NCBI RefSeq assembly: GCF_010093595.1 | Contig: NW_022985442.1 | Coordinates: 1,635,656 to 1,699,655 of the forward strand | Length of the DNA: 64,000 nt | From: Mytilinidion resinicola | Taxonomy: Eukaryota > Ascomycota > Dothideomycetes > Mytilinidiales > Mytilinidiaceae | Direction of reading: 5' to 3' | Shown: positions 43,797 through 56,400 of the stretch, in pieces | Numbering within the stretch: the first letter of the stretch is position 1 | Layout of the letters: every line of letters begins with the position of its first letter | Notes under the pieces: model-generated | The model's input: the letters and a program-made list of their open reading frames with translations, nothing else | Databases searched by the model: none | Told to the model about the DNA's origin: nothing | Position numbers and translations under genes: made by a program

Positions 43797-44221
43797 GCTG
43801 CAAATTTAAGTCCCGATTGGGATGAAACACTTGCATCTGAAGCATTAATGCCGAGGACATGAACAAGATACAGTATCCTATCAGCATCCGATGATGGTTC
43901 TCATCACGACCTGGACGTCGAAAGAGGAGCGTTCAAGTGTCGGCAAAATCTTGCCCTTCGCTCCGTCCTATCGATCGCCAACCTTAGACTCCATCCGCAC
44001 CCATCACGTGTAGATACCGGGGTCCTTTTTCCACGGCCAATGGAGTAAAGATAAAAGGTCGTATGATGAAGCTTCTAAAGGTGAGCAACCAAGCACGACA
44101 TTATCGTGTACGAGTCTAGTCTAATCAATGTCTAAGTCTATAAAGTCTAGTCAGCAAAAAAGATACCGGAGTCTAGCGTCTTCGTCCGATTAGAACACAT
44201 CAAACCCATAGCGAACTCTGC
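43797..44221. other. Convergent intergenic region
   Basis: The 3' ends of the membrane-protein gene (plus) and the peroxidase gene (minus) meet here. Short gtctagt words recur between about 44110 and 44180. Nothing else is recognised. Confidence 0.45.
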
Positions 44222-45245
44222 TTAGAGTCTAGCTCTGAACTTCTCGTTCTCCTCCCGCAAAGGCTCTGCCTCTTCGTTGGCTACGCCGGGCAGTCCCAGC
44301 CCATCTAGCTTCTTAGGAGCAGAAGCATACCCCCCTTTCTGATTATCCTCATTCAAGACCTTCCCATCCTCACCTCTCCTCAACCCCAACTCCATCAACT
44401 TCGCAAACGCCTTCGCAAAATCCGCATAAAACAGCTCTTTATCCTCCGCATACCTCACCACCCACTCCTTAAATCTCTCATCCGCCAACAACGCCATATC
44501 CGACGGCAGCATCATCAGCTCCTTCCTGAGCTCCTCATCCACATGCACAAACTGCCGCACCCCACTCCCCAGCGTCTTCGGCGCCCACTCAAACCGCGCC
44601 AGCAACCGAAAATACTGGTTCCCAAACCGCGTCGGGTTGTACACCCACTTCCCCTCAAACCCGGACCGCTTCCCATGGCACCGCCTCAGACTATGCGCCC
44701 CGCACAGCGCCACCGCCTTGTGGTCGCTGAGCCCCATCCGCACGAGCACCGCCCGCACGTGTGCTGCGCCCTGCGACGCGTCCGGCAACCCCCCCCGCGG
44801 TGGCAAGCGCGTGTCGTCGACGTAGTCGGTGCGGCCGGGCAGCCAGGCGACCGCGGGCCCGCCCAGCGCCTCGATCGCGACGCAGCCCACCAGCGTCCAC
44901 AGGTCCGCGTAGGTGAGCCATGGGTGCGCGGCTTTGACGGGCTCGAGGAAGACGCGCGCGTGTTGCAGCCCGGCGTTGGCCGGGTCGCCGCCTTCGGCTT
45001 CGTAGCGCATGCCGGCGCCGTTGGAGCCGCCCGTGTTGGTCGAGGCGTCGTAGCTGCTGGCGGAGTGCCTGGGGGATGGGTGGGTGGGTTAGTGGGTAGT
45101 GGTGGTGGAGGGTTTGGGAGGGGAGTTACCATGCTAGTCGCACGAGTACGGGGCCGACGCTGCCGTCGTCGTATTCTGGGCGCGCGAGGAGCGCGAGGAT
45201 GGCGGCGCGCACGGAGGTGTAGTCGCCTGGGGCTGGGGGAGTCAT
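44222..45245 (-). CDS. Class I haem peroxidase (cytochrome c peroxidase-like), no transit peptide
   Basis: Exons 45245-45130 and 45068-44222 join in phase to 320 residues; the intron splits the catalytic Trp codon. Distal-site residues Arg-x-x-Trp-His are present in VRLAWHSASSYD, then [11 protein letters not shown] and [20 protein letters not shown]. The proximal His lies in [20 protein letters not shown], where the Trp that carries the radical in cytochrome c peroxidase is kept. The Asp that hydrogen-bonds the proximal His is in [11 protein letters not shown]. All key residues are therefore present. The protein starts with [13 protein letters not shown] and has no mitochondrial presequence, so it is likely cytosolic, like the second, shorter CCP-type enzyme of fungi. 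It would remove hydrogen peroxide; the electron donor is unknown. The C-terminal 50 residues are charged. Confidence 0.9.
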
Positions 45246-46653
45246 TGTTGTTTCAGCAAGTGACAGTAGGAAATATATACACAAGTCTTCAAAGGCGTGG
45301 CGCAAATGGAATGTAAGAGAGACGGAAGACAGCTCGAGCTTCCATAAATTTTCACGAACACGACAGACGCCGTTCTCGCCGTGCCTCGGGGCAGGATCGA
45401 GGCTGATGTGATTCGTAAAGTGGGTCTTATCGTGTGAAGCGGCTTTTTTTTTTTTTTTTTAATCGCGGATCGGATTTCAGGAACGGGGTTAGCGGCGTGC
45501 GCATGTGAGGATGTCGTGAACTTTCTTCCGCTTCAGTGTGTGCTTTGCTTGAACGCTTCTAGGGAAAGGCATGAGGTTGGGATGACGAGGCTTGGCGCCG
45601 TTTGTTTGGATGCATGCCTAAGATTTTGGAAGGCTATGGTTTTGGTTGGTTGGTTGGTTAAAGTGTTGCGAGGCAGGGACGGATAGCGGCCTGGCAAATG
45701 GAAGTGCTTCAAGGCAGAGGCGTATAATGCATAGCCTTGCGGGCCCAGCACTACTGTCCCTCTCGATCTACGTGAGGCTTGAGATATTTCCAACGTCACG
45801 TGACAGGCCGCTTTGGGCACGTGTGACTGAACTCTCCCTAGAGTATAAAAAAAAAAAAAAATCTCCCATCGTGTTCATGGGTGGATTCTTCAGATCGTTT
45901 GTGGAGCTTCGCCGGTATCGAACTGGTGTGAACGACCTCTTGATGGTTGGCAAAAAAGCACAGAGGACTACCCTCCATGGTGCGCTTGGAGGCTGGATTG
46001 GGGACGTTTGAGTGCAAGTGATGAGGAGACGCAGTGCTATTTAGATTTGGTCGAGTTCAAGTATAAAGTCAATTATTTGCTAGTGTCAGTTGCCGTGGCT
46101 TTAGTGGATGAAGCTTGAGAGAGTCTGTAATCCGTAAATATGATAATCATTTAAGTCTTCGATGGCCGTTGTCTGCCCATTGCAATGCGGTCTCCACGGT
46201 GTTTGCAGGACCGCCAGTCCACTGATAAGTGCTTTTAGTTGTTGGTTTTGCTCGCGCATCGAGAGACTCCCAGTCCCTTGTTCTACCTTTGTTCCGGTTT
46301 CTTCAGTTAAATAGGAGTTGTTAGTCGGTATGACTAATACCTTCGAGTGTTGGGAAGAGCACGTGAAAGGCACCTGATCGACAAATTGACAGCTGAGTGC
46401 TGGAAAACCGACACCTATTAGTCTACCCAGCTTCACAAGTTACATGAAGTCTGTATCAGCCCACATCCCCTGCCTCTCCAGCATCCTCCACGGCCACCAG
46501 AACACCCCTCAACCTTCCCTCTCAGATCATAAACCTGAAGCATATCCACTAGCCAATCCTCCCTGCATACACAAACCTCACTACCCTACCACCCTACCTA
46601 CCACCTAGCACAGCCATCTAACCACACTCAGAGACCCAGACACTTAACCCTCT
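45246..46653. other. Intergenic region with homopolymer tracts
   Basis: Promoter side of the peroxidase gene (start 45245, minus) and 3' side of the unknown gene ending at 46654. A 17-base T run lies at 45444-45460 and a 15-base A run at 45847-45861. CACGTGAC sits at about 45797 and another CACGTG at 45819. Open frames at 46101-46436 and 45646-46011 have no family resemblance. From about 46450 the sequence is C-rich and probably 3' UTR. Confidence 0.45.
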
Positions 46654-48676
46654 TCAATCATCCCTAAACACCCACTCCGGCCACCTCCCTCCCTCATTCC
46701 GCCCCACCTCCCTCACCCGCCCGGCCTCCGTCTCGCTCCACACCATGATCCTGCCCGCGCCCCTCGCAAACGCAGCTGTGACCTGCTTCCACGGCGTCGG
46801 GTCGGTGTTGAACGTCTGCACCAGCGGGATCGAGCCCTGGCCATCGGCGTAGAGGATCGTGCGGCGGAGGTAGCGTCCTGATCTTGGTGATGGCGGCATG
46901 GGGGATGTATCTGGGGTTGTGTTTGGCGAAGAGGAAAGGAGAGGGGAAGAGGAGGAGGAGTGGTGCGAGTGGTAGGTGCTCCGCATGGGGATAGAGTACG
47001 GGGACGAAGACAGGTGGCTGTCGATGGGGGAGCTTGAGAAGGGGGCGTCGCTGCTGCTGCTGCTTCCCAGGTCCGATGTGAAGGATGTGGTTGGCGTAAT
47101 GACGGCATGCCCAACGGGGCAGGGACTACTGTCCAGTGTGTCGTGCGAGCTATGCAGGTTCATCTCATCGTCTTCGTCCGTCATAGGCGCGTACGCCGAT
47201 GCGTACACTGGAGCCTCCCGATCGTAGGCGTAATCAATGTTCTCAAATACGCGCGGCGGGAACATGTACAGCTGCATACCCAGCGGGACCGGGTGCTCGT
47301 AAGGTCGCTTTCGGCCTGGCGGGGAGATGCGTTGGGCCGGCGAGCCTAGACGCGGGTAGGGGAGTCCGTAGGTGTCGAAGGCGTAGAGCGACTTCTGGCC
47401 CTCCGAGTCCGCCATGATGGTTTCAGAGTCGAGGTCATAGATGCGCTCTTCAGAGCGCGTGATCGCGTTGCTCGGGAAGGCGATGATGTGCCACGGTGAC
47501 ATTGCGTGGCTGCGGTCGGTGGGGCTGTTCTGCGGGTGCTCTGCTAGCGTGATGAAGGTCCAGCGACCGGTTGTGTGAGATTGCTCTTGGGCTTCATCTG
47601 AGAGCAGGGCGTCTAGTGTAGTTCATTAGTGTCATGGTTTCAAGACTTCGTAACTAGAGGCGATAAAACTCACCCTCCCTAGAGTGACCCTCCCTGAACG
47701 TGTGCACCTCGCTATATCGAACTTTCTGGACGTCATCGGGTAGGACCCGCATAAGCTCTGTTGGTGGGTAGGTATCAGTTGCCCAGAAGGACAAGCACAG
47801 AACTGGAATGTTCTTTGGGGCACTCAGGCCAAGAATCTGGTCCCACGGAATCTCTCTACGGTCCAAGGCGCCGTGCCAGCTCAGCAGGTTTTCGAGTAAA
47901 GAGTATGGTTGGGTGCAACGTCTCTTGGGAGGGGGAGTTGTGCGGAGTGCATCTTTGAGTGGGCTTCCTAAGCTGCGTTTCTCACGCGTGGGCTTGGTGC
48001 CAATGCCATCGAGCTTACTGCCGTGGACGGCTTGCGACTTGTAATTCAGGTCCCCGAATTCGTCAGGACGTGGAAGGATTTCTCCTAGCCAACTGATCTC
48101 GTTCGCTCGCAGCTCTTTTTCTAGATCCTTGATGGGAAAGTCGATTTCTGTCTCATCGTCGCTGTCTACTGCGGTGTTAGCGATGAAGCTCTTGCAGGAC
48201 ATGTACAATGCTATTGCGCATCGGGGCCCGGCGCTACCGACGACGGACCACGTCGAGAATATCAAGGCGCAGCCACAATCCCGTCCCGTTCCCAGAGCAT
48301 CGACAGCATGCTGAGCGTCTTGGGAATGTTTCTGTGCTGTGTTTCACTCACCGATATCTGCCTGGCCGTCATAGTTGGAGATCCCCAAGCCATAAGCGAC
48401 AGGTTGCTGAGATCCTCCCTCGTCCGTACCAGCATCATGCTGACCCAGACCCATGTCTTCGGCCATAAAGATCAAGCTCCGCTGCTGTTCGTGTAGCTCC
48501 GCAATGTGAGTCGGCAGCGGTGGCGGTGTCGCGTATAGCTTTGGTGTCGGTGGGCTGAAACCTGTGCCCATCACCGTGATGAGGCTGCGCGACGCGGTGA
48601 CCACTCTAGGATGGCATCTCCAGTATTCGTTATGATATCCCTCCATCGATGGAGTCGGCTCTGGAGTGCGGTACAT
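46654..48676 (-). CDS. Hypothetical protein, 592 aa, Ser-rich middle
   Basis: Exons 48676-48352, 48168-47674 and 47612-46654 join in phase to 592 residues, starting at the ATG at 48676 (MYRTPEPTPSMEGYHNEY). The N-terminal 110 residues are Pro/Ser-rich. The middle has VDSDDETEIDFPIKDLEKEL followed by a Lys/Arg-Pro segment (TPPPKRRCTQPYS), which could be a nuclear localisation signal. The best-folded looking part is residues 180-330 (RREIPWDQILGL, then GRWTFITLAEHP, MSPWHIIAFPSNAITR). A 100-residue Ser/Pro run precedes a conserved-looking end (RRTILYADGQGSIPLVQTFN, TPWKQVTAAFARGAGRIMVW). I do not recognise the family. Intron 1 (183 nt) is longer than neighbours and might hide a small exon. Confidence 0.72.
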
Positions 48677-49182
48677 GATTAGTACAATGTCTAGTGTGAT
48701 GAACTGTGGATGCGAGCACTGTGCAGGTGGCCGCGGCGAGATGACGAGGTTAGAGGTTGGGCGTTCTATGAAAAGCAAAGGCCGAGGAAAAATGGCAATC
48801 GAAAGAAGTAGAAGGACAAAAACGTGGGAGCAGGCCCGTTTCGGTTAGGCTGTTGAGGCTGCCACGCGGGTGTGGATTTCATGACGTCGTGCCGCTTCTC
48901 ACGGTTTTTGGCGGCTGGAGTGAATTCAGCCGCTACCTGAGGTCGCCCGGCAAGCTTATAATATTCCCGTGAACAGCGTTCGGGATTTCGAAAAAACTTC
49001 GAGGAGCTTCAAACAGCGGCAGACAAGTGTACACGGAGCTGTGGCGAGTTGCTGTAAATGTTGGGTCATTGCGCTTTCATTAGAAACCCCGATCTTCACC
49101 AGATTCCCATGCACCTACTCAGTCCAGGCTTTTGGTCTTGAAAGCGCATCGGCTGCTCTTCCCACCCGTTATGAAACCCACT
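48677..49182. other. Intergenic region
   Basis: Promoter and leader of the unknown gene (start 48676, minus), then the 3' flank of the aldose 1-epimerase gene ending at 49183. A TGACGTC (CRE-like) site lies at about 48881. Nothing else is recognised. Confidence 0.45.
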
Positions 49183-50587
49183 CTAGTTGACCGAGAAACT
49201 GTACCTCGCCTCTAGCACGTACGGATCATCACCTGGGCCAAAGATGTTCTTCTTGTCCCGCTGCCACTCGGGCTGGTTGATGGCGTCGATCCAATCTTCA
49301 ACCTCCATCACGATGCAGCCATACTGCTCCACCACGCGAGGACGGCTACCGTCGGTCAAGCCTTGGGTGGACTTTAGAGGGATTGAGCCTGCATTGCGAT
49401 CAGCGTGCGCGAAACCCAGTTTTTGAGGGGCACTTACCGTTCTGGCCTCCGCAGCTATAGACTTGGAAAGCGTCCTGATCAGTGAATATGTCCACCTGGA
49501 TGCCGGTGAAGTTGCTGAAAAGTGACGCCACTGGACCTTCGGTGCGCCAATCGTACGGACCGTTCTGTGCACGGTTGACCAGATAGCAGGTATCGTATCC
49601 AGTGCAGTTGGTTCCGCAATTCCCCAACAGATCCGGGGACGAGAAGTTGGCGCCGATCTGCTTTGGCGCGGACCAGAAGTCGTTGACCGAGTACAAGTCG
49701 TTCGGGAGAATCGTGCCGTTGGGAATAAGGATTCCATCGGCTCCGATGCGCTGGCCAGAGTATGGCAGGTAGAGCGTGTGGTTCAGTGCTAAAGCTGTGT
49801 CGTCATTCTGGAACGCGTCGAGATTCCAGTATGTCTGAAAAATTACCTGATTAGCACCCGTATTTGCAATAGGGCAGTGGACATACGTGAGAGCTCAGCA
49901 TGATGGGCGTCTTCTTGGTAGTTGACAGAGCGACCATCTTCAGATGCCACTCGTTCGGGGTCATGGTGTATGTGATGTAGCTAACAACTTCTCCGGGGAA
50001 ACCTTGCTCGCCATCAGGATCCACGAGAGAGAAGGTGATAGAGCTAGTCGTGTGCGCAACGACAGTGAAATTTCGCTGAGCAAAATTAGCAACCATAGAC
50101 TCAGATCAAACGATGCAGAACGCACATAATCCCATCCGTGGGGGCCTCCATGCAGGGTATCGTTGTTGTTGTTCTCGTTGGGCAGAACATGGTATTCGGT
50201 GCCATCAATCATAAAGCTGCTGTTCTTGATGCGGTTGGCATAGCGGCCTAGGAGGAATTAGCTAATTTTCGAAGGCGCTCATTTCACTCAGGTAAGTGTG
50301 TGCAACTCACCTGGAACACCGCCAAAATGCGGGTGGTACGGATCCTCAGAGTAATGAGTTGCATTGTCGAATCCTAGGACAATATCGCGCTCGATGCCAT
50401 TGGTGTCATTGACGAACAGGTTGCTGATGCTGGCGCCGTAGGGAATGAAGAGGCCACGAATCCCCTCGGCGGAGATTTCATACTTGCCATTCTCATCAGG
50501 ACCCAATGGACCATTGCCGCCATAGTCCTGGGCAATGACGGACGCGGCCAGCAATGCGAGCGTGGTAGGTAGTCTGAAGCTCACCAT
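49183..50587 (-). CDS. Secreted aldose 1-epimerase (mutarotase)
   Basis: Exons 50587-50311, 50247-50126, 50075-49887, 49834-49438 and 49388-49183 join in phase to 396 residues. The start at 50587 gives a clear signal peptide (MVSFRLPTTLALLAASVIAQ). Family landmarks are in order: YGASISNLFV, VPGGRYANRI, the catalytic-site LHGGPHGWDY, the second histidine in SSHTYWNLDAF and the acidic residue near GCIVMEVEDWIDAIN. The fold is the beta-sandwich of galactose mutarotases, which interconvert alpha and beta anomers of sugars. Several NxT/NxS sites and paired cysteines (GNCGTNCTGYDTCY) fit an extracellular protein. Its length is slightly above bacterial homologues, as is usual in fungi. It is likely to help use of extracellular sugars. 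Confidence 0.92.
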
Positions 50588-51476
50588 GTTGGTAGGAGGG
50601 TGGTGTAAGCTTTTTGAGGTTGGTGGTGGAGAGGAGAGAGTGTAGTTCGTGGCAGGCACCTAGGTAGTGAGGTGTTTATTTACGTCGGCCGTTCACAAGT
50701 CCCATGACCAGGGTTCGATGGATTTGATGGGTGAATGCAACCCTTGAAGTGAGAGCACCGGGGCAACGTTGAACGAAAGCGCTCCCCTCTCCCCGCAGCC
50801 AGCTCCACGGCTCCGCCGGGCAGAGCGTCAGGCACGCGGCTGGCGATGACGAACCTACAGGCCGGTCCTTGAGGCAATTGAGCAGCTGATACACGCGCGA
50901 GGTGGGGTTTGCATGTCAGATTTTCGGCAGGGCGCTGGATGAGGCAGCGGGAAGGCATTCACCGAAGGCTCCTCCGGGCGTGCGCTGCTGCTCCATGGTT
51001 CGCCGGCGAAGGGCCCTTGGGCCAAAGCACTGGCCGCAAAGGAGCCCATGGCACCGTCATTCGCGGAAGAAACGACGGCCAGGAGTCGAGCTTGGTCGGG
51101 CGAGGTAAGGATGCGAGGTCGAATTTAAAATGTGGAGAAGACGGTGCCAGGCACGCTCTGCCTTCCCCGCCTCTTCCTCCACCACCACGCCACCAGATCT
51201 GCGGAGGGTGCGCCTTCACGGCACCGTCACCCATCGTGCCATCCTTCGCCTATGGCGGCACCGGGACGGAAATGCTGCGCTTTTGGGTATTGCATCCTGC
51301 ATTGCATACGGGTTGATATCCTGCTATTTACTACCCTACCAACTAGCTACTTCGAATGGTCCCTCAGAGACGGAATACTACCTCGTCGTTGCCACTTCTC
51401 CCTTGTTCGGAATGTTGAAGATGCTATGAAGCTCCTCTCGCGGCGCTAAATGAGCGTACAAATTTGCTTGCGCTGG
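50588..51476. other. Intergenic region upstream of the aldose 1-epimerase
   Basis: A pyrimidine-rich leader (in minus orientation) adjoins 50587. From about 50700 to 51300 the DNA is GC-rich, with overlapping open frames on both strands that encode nothing recognisable. Nothing else is supported. Confidence 0.4.
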
Positions 51477-53108
51477 TCACGGGCCGTGTTCAAGGAAGTT
51501 CCTCCGCTTGTACGAGACCGTAGGCCCGGGTGCTGGTTCCAGCGGATCGAACAGAGTCTCCTCTCTCACCATATCCTCGCCATTCGAGTACCTCGTACTG
51601 GCCACAGTATGAACAACTCGCAGAGCCACCCCAAACCACTCGCACTCGTCCGCCAGTGCTGGTATTCCCACCAGACTTCTCTGCGCAGAACCCCACTCTC
51701 CCATCTTCATCGTGATCGATAGAAGCGAGGAATTGATATCTCGAGACTTCCTGATGTATTCGGAGAGATGCCTATGGAAGTTATGCACTATGTAATTGTC
51801 AAATTTCGTAAATCTGTCCTCCGTGTAGCTCAGAGAGAGATCTTCCAGGTTTGTTGGCAGGCACTCAGCGAGTATCGTCGTTTCTTGATAGCGAAGCGCA
51901 TGGCTTCCTAGGAGCATGATCAGGGGAACATCAAGCTTCTTCAGCCTTGTGAATCCCCGCAGCGAGCCAAAATGTGCATCAAATGCTGCCCAGTGTAGTT
52001 TTTGATGTCGTTGGGTGGGGGGCAGCCACTGAATCTGGATTTCGTCGTCCGGCATATAAGGCGTGACAAACAGAGTCAAACACTCGAGCGATGGCTCCAA
52101 ACGCAATAATACTTTCCAGACCTCGGAGCACTTGATATTGACAGGTACGTTATAGCGGGAGAGCGGACCCTCTGCCAGGTAGGAAAGCTCACAGGTGAGA
52201 GAGGTTAATTTCGGTGCAAGATGTAATATTCTTTCCAGAGTCAATGGCCTCACCAAGGCCTGACGGACAATCAACGACCTCAGTTTCGACGCGGGTGGCT
52301 TTGTTGCTACCCCTGGGATATCATCATAATCCGGCAATGTAATCTCCAAGGTTTCGACGCATGGGAGGTAGAAAAAGGGGACTATGGAGTAATAATCGTC
52401 CATAGTGGGCATGTATTTGCTCCTCAACTGGTTTGCATTGTGTACAATGTGTTTGATGTTTCCGAAAGGTCCCACGAAACTGGACGGCGACGTTTCCCAC
52501 ATTATATCGTCATTCATCGTAATCTCTACGAAGAGAGAAGAGCGCAAAAAGCCAGTGCCGAGGTTTAAATATTCCAGATTGTGAAGATGATGAAGCAAAA
52601 GTGCAACATATGCGTCTACGGCCCCTTTCGATAATTCAGTCCTCCATCGAAGTGGCTGTGGTAGATCCGCCTTGAGAACGACTTCATTAAGGCGTTTAAA
52701 GTCCTCCCAAGACGGTGGCACGTCATACGAGTAGCTCCGGAGACTCTTAACAGCGACACCGTTGTTCATTTGGTATCGTTCCACGTCACTGAATGTCTCG
52801 TCAAAGGTGAATTGAATGCTCCGGACCAGGCTAGCCAGTTCAGCACGACCCAAAATCGACATCAGCAAGCGGAATGGTCCCGATGTTTCCTTTTGTAATA
52901 GCCTAGCCAGGCCTTCATCGGCTATTGCGTCTCTTGACTCTGTTTGAGTCAGATCGCGCCAGGAGAGTTGGATATTGCGGTAGAGCGCTGGCTCTGTTAG
53001 ATCGCGGAGGGGCTTGCAGACCAGATTGAGAGAATAGAGGTCAGGTGTTCGGAGGAACTTTAAGATGTGCAAATATATGTCGACTGGTATCGTCGATAAG
53101 CTCGCCAT
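51477..53108 (-). CDS. F-box protein, LRR-like, 543 aa
   Basis: Single exon starting at the ATG at 53108. Residues about 4-50 form an F-box (LSTIPVDIYLHILKFLRTPD, then LNLVCKPLRDLTEPALYRNI). The remainder reads as degenerate leucine-rich repeats typical of fungal F-box proteins (LHNLEYLNLGTG, VETLEITLPDYDD, SKLRSLIVRQALVRPLTLER, PSLECLTLFVTPY, LEDLSLSYTED). No membrane segment is present. F-box proteins link substrates to the SCF ubiquitin ligase through Skp1. Filamentous ascomycetes carry large, fast-evolving sets of them and the substrate cannot be predicted. The gene is intact. Confidence 0.88.
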   Translation of the reverse strand: MASLSTIPVDIYLHILKFLRTPDLYSLNLVCKPLRDLTEPALYRNIQLSWRDLTQTESRDAIADEGLARLLQKETSGPFRLLMSILGRAELASLVRSIQFTFDETFSDVERYQMNNGVAVKSLRSYSYDVPPSWEDFKRLNEVVLKADLPQPLRWRTELSKGAVDAYVALLLHHLHNLEYLNLGTGFLRSSLFVEITMNDDIMWETSPSSFVGPFGNIKHIVHNANQLRSKYMPTMDDYYSIVPFFYLPCVETLEITLPDYDDIPGVATKPPASKLRSLIVRQALVRPLTLERILHLAPKLTSLTCELSYLAEGPLSRYNVPVNIKCSEVWKVLLRLEPSLECLTLFVTPYMPDDEIQIQWLPPTQRHQKLHWAAFDAHFGSLRGFTRLKKLDVPLIMLLGSHALRYQETTILAECLPTNLEDLSLSYTEDRFTKFDNYIVHNFHRHLSEYIRKSRDINSSLLSITMKMGEWGSAQRSLVGIPALADECEWFGVALRVVHTVASTRYSNGEDMVREETLFDPLEPAPGPTVSYKRRNFLEHGP

Positions 53109-53490
53109 AGCTGCTGTATTCTGGAGAAAGGAGAGATGAGCAAGGAGTTGGTGGAAAGGCTGCAGGTGAGGTCTTGGGCGCTTAGACCAGATGCCAAGCC
53201 TGTCTTCCCATTGGTCAATTCGTCTTAGCTATTCTTGACGGTTTCTTGAAGCATCCGGGATAGTGGTACGAGCTTCACGTAGATAATAGTTACTCCGAAC
53301 TAGAGCCATAAGAACACGCATGCTTAACATGATCTATCAAAACCGAAAAAAGTACAAATTGGTATCATTCGTAAAGCCATTCCAACACCAGACCTAACAC
53401 CAAAACACATAGCTCCCTCCACGCAGAATCATCACATCATGAAACTCATCCCAGACCTGATACACTCTCACATACGCCATGAAACCGCAC
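53109..53490. other. Short intergenic region between F-box and AT-hook genes
   Basis: Promoter side of the F-box gene and 3' flank of the AT-hook gene, both on the minus strand. Nothing else is seen. Confidence 0.4.
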
Positions 53491-56400
53491 TCAATGACCC
53501 CACGTCACAGAAAACCCAACGTCCCGACGAATGACCTTGCCCAGCTTCTCATCTCTCCTGACATCCTCTCCAGAAATTACACTGAATAGCCTCCTCACAA
53601 CTGCCTCGAACCCAATCACCTCGCCGTCTGGCCCCGGGTCCACATCACCTCGGTCGATTTCTTTCCCTGTCGTCCGCTCGTACTCCTTAATATCCGACAA
53701 CGTCAACAATTGACAGAAGGCGGCTGCCAACACTAAGTACTGCTCCGTCATTGTAACATCGTATCCCCAGTTCGAGTACACCGCGCCTAAGAACTTCTTC
53801 CGGTCCGGTATGGTCTCCAAGAGTGCGTTGTTGATGCTAGAAGGAGAGGCGGGGGCGAAAGATGTTGGCTTGCGTTTGTGAATTTGGAAGAGAATATCAA
53901 GAGTCTTGTAATGCGTTCTTGTCCATGGCTGAACCCGGGGAAGAGGGGAGAATCTAAGAATCATCGGATGTGAGGGTGGGGAAGCAGCCGGGGTTACAGC
54001 GGTCCACAAAGTAGTAGTCAGGCGGGAGAAGAGTCCGGTTTTTGCGATCGAGGGACCGGTTGAACTTGATGCCGAGGGAGCAGTCCTAGATACTCTCGGT
54101 TCTAGAACCGTAGTTTTAGCAACCCTTTTTCGAGGAGATTGAGTGTTTGAACCATCGAAAAGCGGTGAGTACGCGCGCTTTGGGCTTAGGACGCTTCGTT
54201 TGGAGCCTCCGTCATTCAAGACCTCAGGCGGCGAAGACGGTAAAAAGGATACGCTCGGCGCAAATCGTTGCGAGTGTTCGGTAACTTCCTTGATCTCATG
54301 GAGAGTACGGCTGTGTGGCTCATACGATCGTGCCTCCGTCTCCGCTCTCAACTGACGAATATCGGATAGTGTGCTACTCTTTCCGTCCACACCAATAGAG
54401 CTCCGTGTATTTCGAGAGCTTGCTAGGCTACTTCGAAGACCTCTCTCTGATTCCAGATCCTCTGATCTGAGTTGTTGCTTTAGTGGGCTACCTTTATAAG
54501 GCGCGGCTTGGAGCTGTGCGATTCTCGGTGGGACCTTTTGAGCAGGAGAGTTACGGTCGGGAGTCAAGACTGAGCTTTCTTTTGCAGGGCTGCTGTCGCC
54601 ACCAAGAAGCATGGTGAGATCCAATTTGCTAGTCTGTTCCTCTAGCGATGTCGTTTTGTTGTAGACGGCAGGGAGATTGTTCTCCCAGAACATTCCTGTG
54701 TCGTCGCTGCTCTCGCCCTCTTCTTGCTCGTCATACTCTACAATGGGCAAGAACTCCTGTGCCCTTTCTTTGCCCTTGCTCGATCGCGTAGAGGATGTCT
54801 GGTCAGCATGCGACACCCGAGGGGCAGTAATCTCTTCCATTTCGACTTCCATTTCGTCGCTGTAATGAAAGTCGCTCGAGCTCTTTCTACGCCAGGTCTT
54901 TGGTATTTTTCCACGGGCAGGCGGGAGGGCATTTTCATCAGCAAAAAGCTGATCCTGGAAGTTTGGTTCCTTGTGCGTGACCGTTCGTGCCTTTGGCAAT
55001 GTCGGTAGATCAGACGAGCGGCTTGCTTCCTCTTGCCATATATCCGACTGGCCATCCTCGTTGACTCCTTCATCTACGGCATTCGCTTCGGGAGACTCGG
55101 GATGGGCTGCATCCATGGAGTCCAAGTATTGATGTAGTCTCTGGCCGTGCGGGTCAATGGATTTGACCACTGGAGGCGTATCTACCCGCCAACTCATTTC
55201 GTCTTCGCTTCTAGCTGGGCTTGCGAGATGAGTCTTCTCTGCGCGAGCTGCTATATCAGGATATGTGACTTCCGGACTTGCGACTTTCGAAGAGGGCATG
55301 GATAGCGAATACTGATCCCTCTCATCTGGAGTAGGAAGACGAGGGTCAAGCCTCTGAGCAGGTCTCGGTTTCAGGCTAGAGCTTCCAAAGACATTTTGTT
55401 CGGCGATTGTGACTTGGGGGACTTTAAAGCTGCTCGCTGAAGCTGGTGATGACTTGTTCTCCAATTCTTGAGACATCTTGGCAATCTGTTCTCCAAGACG
55501 AAAGTCGGCCCGCAACTCTCGCCTTGTCCCCTCACCAAAACCGTTGAACAGGTTATCTAGGTGATTGTTTTTTTTCTCCATAGGGGCGTCGGAGGAATCC
55601 TTTGCTGATGGCTCTTGAGCCGGGTCAACAAGCCCCTGTAGGGCAAATCCAGCCTTGACTGCTCTTGCAAGCTTTGGTGTTGGCGTCTTCCTAGGGGAGG
55701 ATTGTGAAATTTCGATGCGCGGTGGGACCGATGGCGACTTGATAGCCATAGCTGGGGTGGCTCCTCGAGACTTAGCGACAACTCGTGGAGGAGATTCTAT
55801 ATGCGAAGGGGTGAGTCCGGTGGAAGATATGTATGGAATCGAAACTTGTGAGGGCTCTTCGTAGGACTTGCGGTCGGACCCCTGCAATGGTGTATTTAAG
55901 AATCGTCTTTTCCCAATTGCACTCTGCGCCATTCTCGACGTCAATTTGCCGACTCGCTCGGTGCTCATAGCTTGGTAGCTAGGCAGGGAGTCAATGGAGA
56001 CCATCGTGAAGTTTTCGCTCTCCATTATAGTAGTGTTTCCGTCAAATCCAGCGAGAGTGTGATCCACATGTTCGAATTCGTAAACAGCATCTTGATCTTC
56101 GTCTTCCTTCCCATCGTCCATATCATCGCTCTCGGCTTCCGTTTCGATTTGGATGGGCTGTTCTTTGCTTTCTTCATGTTGTGGATCCTGTGACACCATT
56201 CCCCTCCACATATCGGCATCATTTCCATCGTCAGATCCCGAAGGCGTATCTCCGTGGTCACTTCCAGAAGATAAGGACGTGGGTTTGTATTTCGATCCGC
56301 TTTCAGATGCAGAGGTCGGCTGGTAGAGCGACCCGGTCCCAGATGCACTCATCAGCTTGTATTGCGAATCGGTCTCAGATGCCGTCGTCAGCTTGTGCCT

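Noticed and set aside
45444..45861. T-run and A-run as the ends of a retrotransposed element
   Set aside because: No duplicated flanks, no coding or repeat sequence between them, and they are of ordinary length for intergenic homopolymers.
46101..46436. Minus-strand 111-codon frame as a gene
   Set aside because: No ATG-supported family resemblance, and its composition is unlike neighbouring coding sequence.
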